A stretch of DNA of 64,000 nucleotides, taken from the NCBI RefSeq assembly GCF_000424665.1, contig NZ_AUKI01000011.1, forward strand, positions 372,001 through 436,000, given 5' to 3'. Numbering within the stretch: position 1 is the first letter of the stretch; each line of letters starts with the position of its first letter. Below the pieces are notes generated by a model. It was not told where the DNA came from and did no database searches. It was given only the letters and a program-made list of their open reading frames with translations. Origin of the DNA: Salinimicrobium terrae DSM 17865 (GTDB lineage: Bacteria > Bacteroidota > Bacteroidia > Flavobacteriales > Flavobacteriaceae). Position numbers and translations under genes: made by a program. Shown piece by piece: positions 1 to 7,972 of this stretch.

Positions 1-1277
1 ATAACAAAAAAGAGTGTTAGGAAAAGAACCGAAAACCTAATGCTACCAAAAACCTGAGCCACTATTCCGTAGAGCGACATACCAATAACAATCCCTATCT
101 TTTCTGAAACATCGTAAAAACTAAAATAACTGGTGGTATCAAGAGTACCTTCAGGAAGCATTTTGGAATAGGTAGAGCGGGAAAGTGTCTGGATTCCGCC
201 CATTACCAGTCCCACAAGTCCTGCAGCAATGTAGAATTGAAATGGAGTTTCAACAAAAAAGGCGTAAATACAAATACCAATCCAGAAAACATTCACAAGA
301 ATAAGCGTCTGAATATTCCCCATTTTTGCAGAAAGACGGGAGGTAATGTTTGCTCCTGCTATCGCCACCAACTGAATTAAAAGGATACTGACAATTAAAC
401 CTGTAGTTGCATCCTGTCCTGTCCAGTTTACCTCTTCAATACCGAAATATGTAGCCACTAGCATTACTGTCTGTACCGCCATGCTGTAAACAAAGAATGC
501 CCGCAAATACTTTTTTAACCTCGGATTGTTTTCAAATGATCTCCAGATCATTTTTATTTCTTTAAATCCATTTAATAGTACATCCCGGGTGAGTTTTTCC
601 TTTTTATTTCCCTTCGGAAGATAATAATAGGTGATTTGACTGAACCCCATCCACCAAATTCCCGTAAGTACAAAAGATAAACGGGTAGGCATGCTCTCAT
701 CTTCAAAACCGAACCATTTATAATTTAGTACCATCATTAAACAAAGAATCAATAGGATCACACTTCCAATATAACCCATTGAAAAACCTTTTGCACTCAC
801 CTTATCCTGCTGTTCGGGAAATGCAATATCAGGAAGGTAAGAGTTATAAAATACCAGGCTTGCCCAAAAACCCACAAGAGCCAGAAAATAGCAAGTGAGG
901 CCAAACCACAAATTCTCTATAGTAAACCAGTACAAACCAATACATGACAGAGCTCCCAGGTAGCAAAAGAATTTCAAAAAATTCTTTTTGTTGCCCACAT
1001 AATCTGCAATGCCCGAAAGAAAAGGACTAATCACAGCCACTACCATGAAGGCCATTGCAGTAACATAACTTATAAGGGAATCATTATTAAAATCAAAGCC
1101 CAGCAGTTGCACGGAATCTTGCACTACTTCTCCTTTATCATTTTTTACTATAGTAAGAGCAGCGTAAAAAATGGGGAAAATTGTAGAGGCAATTACGAGG
1201 CTGTACACAGAATTAGCCCAGTCGTAGAAAGCCCATGCCTTGAGCAATTTTTTACTTCCTTTCGGGAGTTCTTTCAT
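1..1277 (-). CDS. MFS transporter, UMF1 family (partial, 3' end beyond left edge)
   Basis: The frame is open on the minus strand from an ATG at 1277 to the left edge, giving about 425 residues without a stop. The N-terminus (KAWAFYDWANSVYSLVIA) is the typical first segment of UMF1/Atg22-like major facilitator permeases, and many hydrophobic segments alternate with short charged loops, so it is an inner-membrane protein. The substrate of these bacterial family members is generally unknown and cannot be read from the sequence. The C-terminus is missing only because the window ends. It lies downstream of the M48 protease gene on the same strand, but a hairpin terminator at about 1287-1316 separates the two, so it is probably transcribed on its own. 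Confidence 0.85.
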   Translation of the reverse strand, partial: MKELPKGSKKLLKAWAFYDWANSVYSLVIASTIFPIFYAALTIVKNDKGEVVQDSVQLLGFDFNNDSLISYVTAMAFMVVAVISPFLSGIADYVGNKKNFLKFFCYLGALSCIGLYWFTIENLWFGLTCYFLALVGFWASLVFYNSYLPDIAFPEQQDKVSAKGFSMGYIGSVILLILCLMMVLNYKWFGFEDESMPTRLSFVLTGIWWMGFSQITYYYLPKGNKKEKLTRDVLLNGFKEIKMIWRSFENNPRLKKYLRAFFVYSMAVQTVMLVATYFGIEEVNWTGQDATTGLIVSILLIQLVAIAGANITSRLSAKMGNIQTLILVNVFWIGICIYAFFVETPFQFYIAAGLVGLVMGGIQTLSRSTYSKMLPEGTLDTTSYFSFYDVSEKIGIVIGMSLYGIVAQVFGSIRFSVLFLTLFFV

Positions 1278-1284
1278 ATAAGTG

Positions 1285-1316
1285 CAAATAAAAAGAGCTG
1301 CCAAAATTGGCAGCTC
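1285..1316 (-). terminator. Rho-independent terminator of the M48 protease gene
   Basis: GAGCTGCCAA and TTGGCAGCTC (1295-1316) form a perfect 10-bp inverted repeat. Read on the minus strand it is followed by TTTTATTT. It sits between the stop of the M48 gene and the start of the MFS gene. Confidence 0.75.
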
Positions 1317-1341
1317 CTAAAATACTGTTTTTTTGAGATTC

Positions 1342-2166
1342 CTATTTAAAGGTAGTAACCCCATATTTTCGTGCCTCGGCTTTAGCCTCGGGAGCCCATT
1401 TTTCAATATTATTGATCCTTGTCTGTGGATTAGGGTGGGTACTTAGGAATTCGGGCGGTGCCTGTCCTCCACTTTCCTGAGCCATTCTTCTCCATAAGTT
1501 GGCAGCCTCAGTGGGATCATATCCCGCCATAGCCATCAAGGTAAGCCCAATTCTGTCTGCCTCACTTTCGTGGCTTCGGCTAAAAGGCAGCATTCCACCA
1601 AGGTTTGAACCTAAACCATATGCTTGTGCAATGATTTGCTGTGTGCTCTCGCTTCGGCCTCCGGCTGCAGCTCCTACTACAGCACCGCCAACCTGCTGTA
1701 ACTGGGCTGCACTCATACGCTGCGCTCCGTGATTTGCCACGGCGTGAGCCACCTCATGGGCCATAATAGCTGCAACTCCGGTTTCATCTTGTGCAATAGG
1801 CATAATACCGGTGTAAAAGGCAATTTTACCTCCCGGCATAGCCCATGCATTTACCTGGTCATCATCCTTAAGAAGAGAAAACTCCCATTGATAATCATCA
1901 AGATAACCGGGATGGCCGTTTGCATCCAAAAATCTTTCGGCAGCAACTGCTATTTTCCTGCCTACGTTTTTGATCATATTTGCTTCTTGAGTATTACGAA
2001 CTACCTCATTTTGTGCCAGTACTTCTTCATACTGCTGAAAAGCCGCAGGGAAGATCTGGGAATTGGAAACAAAATTCAAATTTCTTTCACCTGTAAAAGG
2101 GTTTGTTTTACATCCTGCCATAAGCAGTAGTAAACTAACCACTATTGTAATTTGTCTAAGTTTCAT
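1342..2166 (-). CDS. M48 family zinc metallopeptidase, lipoprotein
   Basis: This 274-residue protein begins with a lipoprotein signal peptide (lipobox LMAGC, Cys19), so it should be exported and lipid-anchored. The zinc site HEVAH is at residues 137-141, and a glutamate in the later HESEAD segment (about 199-204) supplies the third ligand, the M48 signature. Size and layout resemble E. coli LoiP/BepA-type periplasmic proteases that act in envelope protein quality control; the substrate here is unknown. The gene stands alone, with its own terminator downstream and an unrelated divergent gene upstream. Confidence 0.9.
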   Translation of the reverse strand: MKLRQITIVVSLLLLMAGCKTNPFTGERNLNFVSNSQIFPAAFQQYEEVLAQNEVVRNTQEANMIKNVGRKIAVAAERFLDANGHPGYLDDYQWEFSLLKDDDQVNAWAMPGGKIAFYTGIMPIAQDETGVAAIMAHEVAHAVANHGAQRMSAAQLQQVGGAVVGAAAGGRSESTQQIIAQAYGLGSNLGGMLPFSRSHESEADRIGLTLMAMAGYDPTEAANLWRRMAQESGGQAPPEFLSTHPNPQTRINNIEKWAPEAKAEARKYGVTTFK

Positions 2167-2317
2167 AATAAATGATTTTTGTTAAAGTTACTAAATCGAC
2201 CCTGCTCCACTTGAAGCTTTAGATTAGGTTTAACAAAATACCTGCCAAATTTGAAAACCCTTCTAAAGCTTTGTCTGGTAAGGTTTCATATTTGTATCTT
2301 GCAGGCTTTTTCCCTTT

Positions 2318-3187
2318 ATGACAACACAATATAAAGATAAAACTCCGGTACAAAGGCTGTTGGTACCTTCTTACGTTCTGGCCGCCGGAAAAATCCTTAC
2401 AAAGATATCTCCGTTCCTTGCCAGCAGGTTTGCGGCCAAACTTTTTCTTACCCCATTCAGGTATAAGCTTCCTGAACGGGAAAAGAAAATGGATAGAGAA
2501 AGTAAACAGAAAAAATTGATACTCCCTCATTACCAACGGGAAATAGTAGTATATCAATACGGCAATTCTTCGAAAAAGATATTATTGGCCCATGGTTGGA
2601 GTGGCAGGGGAACGCAACTCGCCGTTATGGCCGAAGAGCTTGTCAAAGCAGGTTACTCTATAGTAAGTTTTGATGCCCCGGCACATGGTAAAGCTGCAGG
2701 CAAGACGAGCATGATGCCGCACTTCATTGAAGCTATCGAGATTCTTGAAAAAAAATACGGACCATTTGAAGCTGTTATTGGTCATTCCCTGGGTGGAATG
2801 GCTTCTCTGAAAGCCGTTTCCGACGGACTGACTGTAAAAAAGCTCGTGATCATAGGTACGGCAAACAGCGTTACCCGCATTACCAAAGAATTTGCCTATA
2901 ACATGAAAATGAATGAAAAGGTGGCTGGTAAAATGAAATCATACTTCGACCACAAATTTGGAGTAGACATGGATACTCTTTCGGGTGCTGTTTCTGCGGA
3001 AGGAGTGAAAACCCCTACCCTGGTCGTACATGACGAGGATGATGTTGACGTAAGGATCAATTCGGCTTATGAGATCCATGAAAAACTTGAAAATAGTGAG
3101 ATTTTAACCACAAAAGGTCTTGGTCACCGTAGAATATTAGGGAATCAGGATGTTATTAATAAAATCATTAAATTTCTTTCGGTATAG
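2318..3187 (+). CDS. alpha/beta hydrolase
   Basis: The 289-residue protein has an alpha/beta-hydrolase core from about residue 85. The oxyanion segment is AHGWSGRG, the nucleophile elbow is GHSLGG (Ser157), an acid lies in HDEDD (about 239-243), and the catalytic His270 is in GLGHRR. The first 80 residues form an amphipathic or partly hydrophobic lead without a clear signal peptide. The enzyme class (esterase, lipase or other) cannot be decided. It is followed 28 bp downstream by an msrB gene on the same strand, so co-transcription is possible. Confidence 0.85.
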   Translation: MTTQYKDKTPVQRLLVPSYVLAAGKILTKISPFLASRFAAKLFLTPFRYKLPEREKKMDRESKQKKLILPHYQREIVVYQYGNSSKKILLAHGWSGRGTQLAVMAEELVKAGYSIVSFDAPAHGKAAGKTSMMPHFIEAIEILEKKYGPFEAVIGHSLGGMASLKAVSDGLTVKKLVIIGTANSVTRITKEFAYNMKMNEKVAGKMKSYFDHKFGVDMDTLSGAVSAEGVKTPTLVVHDEDDVDVRINSAYEIHEKLENSEILTTKGLGHRRILGNQDVINKIIKFLSV

Positions 3188-3215
3188 TTCTTGCATCTTC
3201 AGGTAAAAAAGAACC

Positions 3216-3704
3216 ATGCAGCGCATTTTTATTGCCATTTTTTCATTACTACTCCTTAGTTGTAACAGTCATGCCCAGGATTCAAAAAACCAAAAAGAGT
3301 ATCCGGTTTCAAAATCCGAGGCCCAGTGGAAAGCAGAATTAAGCCCTGCAGCATATAAGGTATTGCGGCAAAAAGGAACTGAAAAAGCTTTTTCCAGCGA
3401 GTTGAACCGTATAGAACAACCCGGCACTTTCGTCTGTGCAGCCTGCGGAAATGAACTTTACGAAACCAAAAATAAATTTGAAAGCGGGACCGGCTGGCCA
3501 AGCTTTGACCGCCCTGTTAGCGAAAGCAATGTTGATTATCGCCCGGACAGAACGGGAGGATTCCCGGCCACTGAGGTTGTTTGTGCCCAATGCGGTGGAC
3601 ACCTTGGACACGTGTTTAATGATGGCCCCAAAAACACCACCGGCAAGCGACACTGTATTAATGGCGTGGCAATGAATTTTCTTCCGGAGAGTGATAACAG
3701 GTAG
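3216..3704 (+). CDS. msrB: Peptide-methionine (R)-S-oxide reductase MsrB, exported lipoprotein form
   Basis: MsrB reduces the R-epimer of methionine sulfoxide in proteins. The 162-residue protein starts with a signal peptide ending in a lipobox-like LLLLSC (Cys16), so this copy probably acts in the periplasm. The zinc-binding pairs are Cys74/Cys77 (CAACG) and Cys123/Cys126 (CAQCG), and the catalytic Cys147 lies in RHCINGVAMNF. A second, signal-less msrB follows 100 bp later, giving one exported and one cytosolic enzyme. The periplasmic electron donor is not evident from the window. Confidence 0.92.
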   Translation: MQRIFIAIFSLLLLSCNSHAQDSKNQKEYPVSKSEAQWKAELSPAAYKVLRQKGTEKAFSSELNRIEQPGTFVCAACGNELYETKNKFESGTGWPSFDRPVSESNVDYRPDRTGGFPATEVVCAQCGGHLGHVFNDGPKNTTGKRHCINGVAMNFLPESDNR

Positions 3705-3762
3705 AAAGTTTACCAATTGTTTAAGAGTGCCTACCATTCATATTATTTAATTTTAAAACAAA

Positions 3763-3802
3763 CAGTCTAACAGTCTAACAGTCTAACAGTCTAACAGTCT
3801 AA
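3763..3802 (+). repeat. Five tandem copies of CAGTCTAA directly before msrB (second copy)
   Basis: The octamer CAGTCTAA is repeated exactly five times in tandem and ends 2 bp before the ATG at 3805. It therefore fills the whole ribosome-binding region of the downstream gene. Simple tandem repeats at this place can change copy number by slippage. Confidence 0.95.
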
Positions 3803-3804
3803 AA

Positions 3805-4209
3805 ATGGTCAAAAAATATCCTATAGAACGTTCAGAATCTGAATGGCGAAAAAAGCTTTCAGATGAGCAATATCGTGTTTTGCGAGAAAAAGGAACAGAA
3901 GCGCCCCACTCCGGTAAGTACAACATGCATTTCCAGGAAGGGGCATATCGCTGTGCGGCCTGTAATGCAGAACTTTTTGAAAGTGATCAAAAATTTGAGA
4001 GTAATTGCGGTTGGCCCAGTTTTGATGATGCCAAAGAAGGTGCGATAGAATACGTGCAGGACAGGAGTTTTGGAATGATACGCACAGAGATCTTATGCGC
4101 AAATTGCGGCAGCCATCTCGGGCATGTTTTTGACGATGGTCCCTCAGAGACCGGGCAACGCTACTGCGTTAACTCGGCAAGTATAGAATTTGAATCTAAA
4201 TCCCAATAA
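3805..4209 (+). CDS. msrB: Peptide-methionine (R)-S-oxide reductase MsrB, cytosolic form
   Basis: This 134-residue protein has the MsrB domain over its whole length. Zinc ligands are Cys50/Cys53 and Cys98/Cys101, and the catalytic Cys121 is in RYCVNSASIEF. There is no signal peptide, so it acts in the cytosol and differs from the exported paralogue just upstream. The start is fixed by the five-copy octamer repeat ending 2 bp before the ATG. Two bases after its stop codon a small lipoprotein gene begins, so those two are probably translated from one mRNA. Confidence 0.93.
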   Translation: MVKKYPIERSESEWRKKLSDEQYRVLREKGTEAPHSGKYNMHFQEGAYRCAACNAELFESDQKFESNCGWPSFDDAKEGAIEYVQDRSFGMIRTEILCANCGSHLGHVFDDGPSETGQRYCVNSASIEFESKSQ

Positions 4210-4211
4210 AC

Positions 4212-4721
4212 ATGAAAAAAATAACATTATTATTCGCTTTTATAGCCTTTAGCCTTACTTCCTGCTCCAGTGATGAGCCGGGACCACCGGGACCACCGGG
4301 AGAACCCGGAATTAATATACTGGGACAGACATTTGGAGACCTTACTGCAAGAAGTTTTGATTTTGACAGTGATTTTAATCTGTATAATCATTATTTTGAA
4401 ATTCCTGCAGATGTTGAAGTTTTCGAATCTGACGCCATTTTAGCTTATAGACTGGAGGTTATAGGTGATGTGGAGACATGGAGTTTACTGCCAAAATCGT
4501 ATTTTTTAAATGACGGAAGGATTATCCAGTACTCTTTTAATCATACAGATGAAGACGTGGAGATAGTTATAACCGGAAACTTTGATCTGGCAACCTTAGA
4601 TGAAGATTATCTACAAAATCAATACTTCAAGTTTGTAGTAGTACCATCGGAGTTTGTTGATGAAATGAGCATAGATTTTTCAGATCATGATGCCGTAATG
4701 CAGGCGCTTGATTTAAAGTAA
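4212..4721 (+). CDS. Small lipoprotein with a collagen-like GPP segment
   Basis: The 169-residue product has a lipoprotein signal peptide (lipobox LTSC) followed at once by the collagen-type triplets GPPGPPGEPG and then an acidic domain of about 135 residues with predicted beta-strands. Short Gly-X-Y stretches just after a lipid anchor probably act as a spacer in such proteins. The function is unknown; the C-terminal domain matches nothing I can name. It is adjacent to msrB (2-bp gap) and ends before a strong terminator, so it is the last gene of that unit. Confidence 0.8.
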   Translation: MKKITLLFAFIAFSLTSCSSDEPGPPGPPGEPGINILGQTFGDLTARSFDFDSDFNLYNHYFEIPADVEVFESDAILAYRLEVIGDVETWSLLPKSYFLNDGRIIQYSFNHTDEDVEIVITGNFDLATLDEDYLQNQYFKFVVVPSEFVDEMSIDFSDHDAVMQALDLK

Positions 4722-4743
4722 CCGAATCCCCCTTTTTAACTAA

Positions 4744-4779
4744 AATTCCTTTTTCCCGTCGGGAGAAAGGAATTTTTTT
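4744..4779 (+). terminator. Rho-independent terminator after the msrB/lipoprotein genes
   Basis: AATTCCTTTTTCCCG and CGGGAGAAAGGAATT pair with one mismatch and a very short loop, followed by a run of seven Ts. Confidence 0.85.
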
Positions 4780-4829
4780 GTGGAAAGGTGCTAAAAAGGT
4801 CTTTTTTATAGGTAATTCCTGAAATCATA

Positions 4830-4837
4830 TACTTTTG
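4830..4837 (+). promoter_or_regulatory. Putative -7 element of the lpd promoter
   Basis: TACTTTTG matches the Bacteroidota -7 consensus TAnnTTTG and lies 61 bp before the lpd ATG. No TTG stands 19 bp upstream, so the assignment is moderate. Confidence 0.45.
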
Positions 4838-4897
4838 CTTTAAGGTTAAATTCCGTAAATTCGCTGTCTTTAAATTCAGTTACAAAAAATTCCGAAT

Positions 4898-6289
4898 ATG
4901 AGTAAATATGACGTTATAGTTTTAGGAAGTGGTCCCGGTGGATACGTGACTGCCATTCGTGCATCGCAGTTGGGTTTCAAAACCGCGGTTATAGAAAAGG
5001 AGAATCTTGGTGGAGTTTGCCTTAACTGGGGTTGTATCCCCACTAAAGCGCTTTTAAAAAGTGCCCAGGTTTTTGAATACCTCAATCATGCAGAAGACTA
5101 CGGACTAAAAGTAGAGAAAGCCGAAAAGGATTTTGGTGCCGTTATTAAGCGTAGCCGAAATGTAGCCGATAGCATGAGCAAAGGGGTTCAATTCCTGATG
5201 AAGAAGAACAAGATCGATGTTATCGACGGTTTCGGAAAATTAAAACAAGGAAAAAAGATCGAGGTTACAGATAAGAACGATAAGAAGTCCGAATACTCTG
5301 CAGATCATATAATTATTGCCACCGGTGCACGTTCAAGAGAGCTTCCCGGCCTTCCGCAGGATGGAAAGAAAGTAATAGGTTACCGCGAGGCGATGAGCCT
5401 TGAGAAGCAACCAAAATCTATGATCGTAGTAGGGTCTGGTGCCATTGGAGTTGAGTTTGCTCATTTTTATAATACCATGGGAACTGAGGTAACTGTTGTA
5501 GAATATCTCCCAAACCTGGTGCCGCTTGAAGATGAGGAAATTTCAAAACAGTTTGAGCGGAGTTTCAAAAAAGCCGGAATCAAGGTAATGACCGGTTCTG
5601 CTGTTGAAAGTGTTGACACTTCAGGAGATCTTGTAAAAGCTAAGGTTAAGACCAAAAAAGGAGAGGAAACCCTCGAAGCCGAAGTTGTACTTTCAGCCGT
5701 AGGCATTAAATCCAATCTTGAAAATATCGGGCTTGAAGAGCTAGGCATCAAAACCGATAAAGATAAAATTGTTGTTAGCCAGTACTACGAAACTAACGTA
5801 AAGGGAATTTATGCAATTGGAGATGTAGTTGCAGGACCTGCTCTTGCCCACGTTGCTTCTGCGGAAGGGATCACTTGTGTAGAAAAGATCAAAGGAATGC
5901 ATGTTGAGCCAATTGACTACGGAAATATCCCCGGTTGTACTTACGCAACGCCTGAAATCGCTTCTGTGGGAATGACCGAAAAACAAGCTAAAGAAGCAGG
6001 ATATGAACTGAAGGTTGGGAAATTTCCATTCTCGGCTTCCGGAAAAGCAAAAGCTGCCGGTACTCCCGACGGATTCGTTAAAGTAATTTTTGATGCGAAA
6101 TATGGAGAATGGCTGGGCTGCCACATGATTGGTGCCGGCGTTACCGATATGATCGCTGAAGCGGTTCTTGGACGCAAACTGGAAACCACAGGACATGAGG
6201 TACTAAAAGCCATCCACCCTCACCCAACTATGAGTGAAGCGGTAATGGAAGCAGTGGCTGATGCCTATGGGGAAGTAATTCATTTGTAG
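4898..6289 (+). CDS. lpdA: Dihydrolipoyl dehydrogenase (E3)
   Basis: E3 reoxidises dihydrolipoamide in 2-oxo acid dehydrogenase complexes and the glycine cleavage system, passing electrons to NAD. The 463-residue protein has the FAD dinucleotide motif GSGPGG (10-15), the redox disulfide Cys41/Cys46 in VCLNWGCIP, a second nucleotide-binding motif (VVGSGAIGVEF) and the C-terminal HPHPTMSEAVMEA that carries the active-site His-Glu pair. Length and motif order are normal. No E1 or E2 genes are nearby, so it is a stand-alone gene between two terminators. Confidence 0.96.
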   Translation: MSKYDVIVLGSGPGGYVTAIRASQLGFKTAVIEKENLGGVCLNWGCIPTKALLKSAQVFEYLNHAEDYGLKVEKAEKDFGAVIKRSRNVADSMSKGVQFLMKKNKIDVIDGFGKLKQGKKIEVTDKNDKKSEYSADHIIIATGARSRELPGLPQDGKKVIGYREAMSLEKQPKSMIVVGSGAIGVEFAHFYNTMGTEVTVVEYLPNLVPLEDEEISKQFERSFKKAGIKVMTGSAVESVDTSGDLVKAKVKTKKGEETLEAEVVLSAVGIKSNLENIGLEELGIKTDKDKIVVSQYYETNVKGIYAIGDVVAGPALAHVASAEGITCVEKIKGMHVEPIDYGNIPGCTYATPEIASVGMTEKQAKEAGYELKVGKFPFSASGKAKAAGTPDGFVKVIFDAKYGEWLGCHMIGAGVTDMIAEAVLGRKLETTGHEVLKAIHPHPTMSEAVMEAVADAYGEVIHL

Positions 6290-6301
6290 ATCTTATTGAG
6301 A

Positions 6302-6445
6302 GACTAGAAACTAGATTCTAGAGACTAGACTAAAGATAAAACCCTTCGAAAAAATTTTCGAAGGGTTTTATCTTTAAGTTCTACTTAGGTATCTTATAGA
6401 GATCTTTGTGAAAGTCTAGATTCTAGTTTCTAGGCTCTAGATTCT
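6302..6445. repeat. CTAGA-type inverted repeats flanking a long hairpin
   Basis: Sequences around CTAGAAACTAGATTCTAGAG (6305-6324) and its imperfect inverse (6415-6445) flank a central 21-bp perfect hairpin. Together they fill the space between the convergent lpd and AAA+ genes. Confidence 0.7.
6332..6375. terminator. Bidirectional terminator between lpd and the AAA+ gene
   Basis: A perfect 21-bp stem (6332-6352 with 6355-6375) with a 2-base loop and A/T-rich outer ends lies between two convergent genes and can serve both. Confidence 0.8.
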
Positions 6446-6447
6446 TC

Positions 6448-7932
6448 TTACTCATTATTCCTTAAACCCTCAATATAGCTACCATAAATATCCTTGAATT
6501 GCATACCTTCAGCAAAGCGGAACTTATTGAGTTTTTTGTATTCCACTAATCCCCAAAGAACAAACTCTTTCAGAAAATACTTATCCTCTTGAGAAACATT
6601 TGGCTGATGCTTGTTCACAAGCTTCTCCAGCGCAGGAATCGAATCCAGAGCTCTCTTATATTCTTTATCTGAAGTTTCATCGAGTAGCTCAAATCCACTT
6701 TCAGAAAAGAACCATTCCACGATTTCTGAATAAGGATCCTCGGCATCTGGTTTCTGAAGCTTTTCTATCTTGGGGAACATAGTCGGAAATAATGTTTTTA
6801 CAGCTTCCCCAATAAGCTCCTGTGCTACGAAAGCGCTTCCCTCCTGCTCTCCTTCATAGACCAGCTCAATTTTACCAGTAATGGAAGGTATGACTCCAAG
6901 AAAATCTCCAAATCTTAATAGTGTCTTTTCTTCTCCATTTTTCACAGCTCTCCTTTCTGCAGTACTTAGCAGATTTTCATAGGCCGTAATACTTAACCTT
7001 GCGCTTATTCCACTTCGTGAATCAATATATTCATGATCCCGGGCCTCAAAACTTATCTGTTCCAAAAGATCTTTGGCCAGTTCCGGAACCTGAACCATTT
7101 CGGTTTGCTCCTTATCAAATTTAGCTTCCTGCTGAGTGATCTTTTTCGCAGTCTTTACATCCATTGGATAGTGAGTAAGGATTTGAGATCCAATCCTGTC
7201 TTTTAATGGAGTAACTATGCTCCCGCGGTTTGTGTAGTCTTCGGGATTGGCAGTAAAAATAAATTGCATATCCAATGGTAGTCTCAGCTTAAATCCACGA
7301 ATCTGTATATCTCCTTCCTGCAAAATATTGAAAAGTGCCACCTGGATCCTCGCCTGTAGATCGGGCAGCTCGTTGATCACAAAAATGCTACGGTTGGCAC
7401 GGGGGATCATTCCGTAGTGGATCACACGGTCATCGGCATAGCTCAGTTTCAGGTTTGCAGCTTTTATGGGATCCACATCTCCGATGATATCGGCTACTGT
7501 CACATCGGGAGTGGCAAGCTTTTCAAAAAAACGTTCATTTCTGTGAACCCAGGAGATTTGGGTCTCATCCCCTTTCTCTTCCAGCAGCTCTCGGGCATAT
7601 CTTGAAATTGGATTAAAAGGATCATCATTGATCTCAGAGCCTTCCACTATTGGGATCCACTCATCCAGAAGATTGACCATCATCCTTGCGAGTCGGGTTT
7701 TAGCCTGTCCTCTTAGGCCAAGAAAATTGATATTGTGTTTTGAAAGTATTGCGCGCTCCAGTTCAGGTATTACAGTGTTTTCATAACCATGTATCCCTTC
7801 AAAAGTGGGTTCATTCTTTCTTATTTTGTTCAGCAGGTTTTGCCTTAATTCAGTTTTTATACTCTTGCTTTGATAACCAAACTTCTTCAAGCTTCCAAAT
7901 GTTTTGAGCTTCTCTATATCCATGTTCTGCAA
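6448..7932 (-). CDS. AAA+ ATPase of the magnesium-chelatase/MoxR group
   Basis: The 494-residue protein has a Walker A motif GLRGQAKT (72-79), Walker B in FVINE, and a sensor-type segment TANPEDYTNRG, as in ChlI/MoxR-type AAA+ proteins. Such ATPases work with a von Willebrand factor A partner in assembly or metal insertion of other proteins. Exactly such a partner lies just upstream on the same strand (40-bp gap). ATG codons at residues 1 and 4 are both possible starts. No chelatase or obvious client gene is nearby, so the substrate is unknown. Confidence 0.85.
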   Translation of the reverse strand: MQNMDIEKLKTFGSLKKFGYQSKSIKTELRQNLLNKIRKNEPTFEGIHGYENTVIPELERAILSKHNINFLGLRGQAKTRLARMMVNLLDEWIPIVEGSEINDDPFNPISRYARELLEEKGDETQISWVHRNERFFEKLATPDVTVADIIGDVDPIKAANLKLSYADDRVIHYGMIPRANRSIFVINELPDLQARIQVALFNILQEGDIQIRGFKLRLPLDMQFIFTANPEDYTNRGSIVTPLKDRIGSQILTHYPMDVKTAKKITQQEAKFDKEQTEMVQVPELAKDLLEQISFEARDHEYIDSRSGISARLSITAYENLLSTAERRAVKNGEEKTLLRFGDFLGVIPSITGKIELVYEGEQEGSAFVAQELIGEAVKTLFPTMFPKIEKLQKPDAEDPYSEIVEWFFSESGFELLDETSDKEYKRALDSIPALEKLVNKHQPNVSQEDKYFLKEFVLWGLVEYKKLNKFRFAEGMQFKDIYGSYIEGLRNNE

Positions 7933-7972
7933 AATTTATGTTTTAAAAAGGCCTTTTCGAGCCTATAGTATT

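Noticed and set aside
1729-2130. 133-codon plus-strand frame opposite the M48 protease
   Set aside because: Shadow of the protease reading frame; composition is not protein-like.
2219-2557. 112-codon minus-strand frame opposite the alpha/beta hydrolase
   Set aside because: It is antisense to a clear gene and has no recognisable domain or plausible composition.
3763-3802. Short direct repeats that could suggest a CRISPR array
   Set aside because: The units are 8 bp, strictly tandem and have no spacers, and no cas genes are present.
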